From the NCBI GenBank assembly GCA_026414245.1, contig JAOAJJ010000070.1, positions 1 through 6,115 of the forward strand: a stretch of 6,115 bases of DNA. The letters run 5' to 3'. The stretch's first letter is position 1, and each line of letters starts with the position of its first letter. This document shows, in pieces, positions 4,902 to 6,115 of this stretch. The notes beneath the pieces are model-generated. The model made no database searches. It was not told where the DNA came from and saw nothing but the letters and a program-made list of their open reading frames with translations. Origin of the DNA: Candidatus Bathyarchaeota archaeon. Its GTDB lineage: Archaea > Thermoproteota > Bathyarchaeia > Bathyarchaeales > DTEX01. The position numbers and the translations under genes are program-made.

Positions 4902-6115
4902 TGGAGAGGGACAGCAGTTTCCTGAAGAAATTAAAGGTTTGCTCTCGTCGGTTCTACGAGAAAATGAGAAAATCATCTGCGGGGTTCCCGGAGATATAGA
5001 TGAAGATGGAAATTTCGGTGAAAGATGGCTGTTTTTAACCGCGGAAAGAATAATTATTGTAAGTTCAGCTACAAAAAGAATCGTTGAGTTCCAGTTAAAT
5101 GATGTGAAGTCATGCTTCGTCAAGGACTATTTAGGTAATTCAGAGATGTTTTTTGAGACGAAGGATGGATTAAAAAGCGTGATGCGCTTCTCCCGAGACT
5201 GCTTAGAGAGCTTCCATAATGTGGCTAAACTCATAGATAAGATTGCTAAAAAGGATATATCTCCGGAAGAAGTAAACTTAGAGGTTCTTGAGGAATTTAT
5301 GCCTAAGAAGGGGGGCGTTAAGAAGATCCAAGCCTTTATCTGGCTTATGGGCTTCTTAAAACCCTATATTCATTACGTTATCTTAGCAGTAATACTCTCG
5401 CTTTCTATAACAGCGCTAAATCTTACGCCACCATACTTGATGAAGCTGCTGCTCGATGATGTGTTTGCGAAGAAAAATCTAAGCATGTTGATCTACATAG
5501 TGCTGGCATTTGTATCAATTTACGCGTTAAACGCGTTTTTGGGAGCAGCTCAAAACTATACGCTCTCATATCTGGGCCAAAAACTAATCTATAATATTCG
5601 TGTAAAAGTTTATGAGCATCTTCAAAGGCTCTCACTCGGCTTTTATGATAGGATGAGCTCTGGGCGCATCATGACCAGAGTTACTGACGATGTTGGACGC
5701 GTACAATGGTTTCTCACGTGGGGGACGCAGACGCTGATTACAAGCATCCTGCAGATTATGGGAATAGGTGTGATAATTTTCTCCATGAATATTTATCTGG
5801 CTATCTTCGCGTTGCTGCCTATACCGATAATCGGGGTCGGCGTGCCGCTTTTTAGAAAAAGGGCGCATAGAGCATACCATAAGGTCTGGCGTAGATGGGC
5901 TGACGTCAGCTCACTATTATGGGATACTATTCCAGGAATAGTCGTGGTTAAATCTTTTACACAAGAGAAATTTGAGTTAAAGCGGCTGGTGGAGAGGCTG
6001 GGAAATCTCGTCGCCGCGAACCTTAAAGTTACGCTCCTTCACATAAAATTCTTTCCGCTTCTAGGGTTCGCCATATCGTCTGGAACAGCGATAGTTTGGT
6101 GGATTGGGGGGCAAG
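4894..6115 (+). CDS. ABC exporter half-transporter with N-terminal PH-like domain, 3'-truncated
   Basis: These first 407 residues of an exporter-type ABC protein would normally continue into an ATP-binding domain; no Walker A or signature motif is in the window because the gene runs off the end. Counting from TTG 4894, residues about 25-118 form a beta-rich unit ending in a helix (FGERWLFLTAERIIIVSS at 41-58, helix at about 100-120), similar in pattern to PH/GRAM-like domains. The membrane domain follows: TM1 about 158-182, TM2 about 198-220, TM3 about 279-297, TM4 about 300-318, TM5 about 385-404. Intracellular-loop hallmarks of type IV exporters are clear: LSLGFYDRMSSGRIMTRVTDDV at 246-267 and VVKSFTQEKFE at 351-361. 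The substrate (lipid, peptide or drug) cannot be inferred. The frame is open from 4873. TTG 4894 is the first in-frame start, with GGAGG at 4874-4878 but a long 15-nt spacer; see the upstream out-of-phase frame for the alternative. Confidence 0.88.
   Translation, partial: MNNGEGQQFPEEIKGLLSSVLRENEKIICGVPGDIDEDGNFGERWLFLTAERIIIVSSATKRIVEFQLNDVKSCFVKDYLGNSEMFFETKDGLKSVMRFSRDCLESFHNVAKLIDKIAKKDISPEEVNLEVLEEFMPKKGGVKKIQAFIWLMGFLKPYIHYVILAVILSLSITALNLTPPYLMKLLLDDVFAKKNLSMLIYIVLAFVSIYALNAFLGAAQNYTLSYLGQKLIYNIRVKVYEHLQRLSLGFYDRMSSGRIMTRVTDDVGRVQWFLTWGTQTLITSILQIMGIGVIIFSMNIYLAIFALLPIPIIGVGVPLFRKRAHRAYHKVWRRWADVSSLLWDTIPGIVVVKSFTQEKFELKRLVERLGNLVAANLKVTLLHIKFFPLLGFAISSGTAIVWWIGGQ

Noticed and set aside
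4901..4999. ATG at 4901 overlapping the TAA at 4899-4901 (TAATG), suggesting coupled translation
   Set aside because: That ATG is in neither the exporter frame nor the upstream frame and reaches a stop after about 32 codons; the coincidence is best seen as chance.
4884..5880. Minus-strand frames at 4884-5123, 5423-5635 and 5632-5880
   Set aside because: They run antisense through the ABC exporter, whose plus-strand frame is continuous to the window end and carries clear family motifs.
1..6115. tRNA, rRNA, CRISPR array, riboswitch or insertion sequence
   Set aside because: Reading both strands I found no cloverleaf, repeat-spacer pattern, conserved rRNA segment or transposase; the longest non-coding gaps are about 130 bases and hold only promoter- and terminator-like elements.

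Overview
The window is a 6.1 kb piece of an archaeal chromosome, probably a metagenome-assembled contig. An Alba chromatin protein, an archaeal/eukaryotic-type aspartyl-tRNA synthetase, a NusA-like KH protein with an N-terminal zinc knuckle, and TATA-type promoters with short G-rich ribosome binding sites all point to Archaea. The gene set fits the TACK/Thermoproteota side (for example Bathyarchaeia-like lineages), but this placement is low-confidence inference. The first 20 bases are not genomic: they match the Tn5 mosaic-end/Nextera adapter, so the natural sequence starts at base 21.

Layout. (1) 21-617, + strand: the C-terminal part of an HtrA/DegP-like serine protease, with the catalytic serine and one PDZ domain, cut by the contig edge. 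(2) 642-2849, - strand: a tight information-processing cluster transcribed in the order alba, then a zinc-knuckle/KH NusA-like protein, then aspS. It converges on the protease gene. The aspS start is best placed at base 1964, not at the longer TTG at 1994. The NusA-like gene has a ribosome-binding-site hairpin. (3) 2946-4765, - strand: a two-gene module of a Gfo/Idh/MocA-type dehydrogenase followed 23 nt later by a sugar-phosphate isomerase/epimerase-like TIM barrel, probably for sugar or polyol oxidation and epimerisation. (4) 4894-6115, + strand, running off the end: an ABC exporter half-transporter whose N-terminus carries an unusual PH-like domain of about 100 residues. It is divergent from the sugar module, across an intergenic region holding archaeal promoter elements. 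Its 5' end is ambiguous: an ATG-initiated reading frame just upstream is out of phase by one base.

No CRISPR array, insertion sequence or RNA gene was recognised. The window is mostly ordinary archaeal chromosome. The points worth a second look are the adapter-derived false start, the mixed tRNA-discrimination residues in AspRS, the arginine at the Alba acetylation position, the NusA-like leader hairpin, and the PH-like extension and uncertain start of the ABC exporter.
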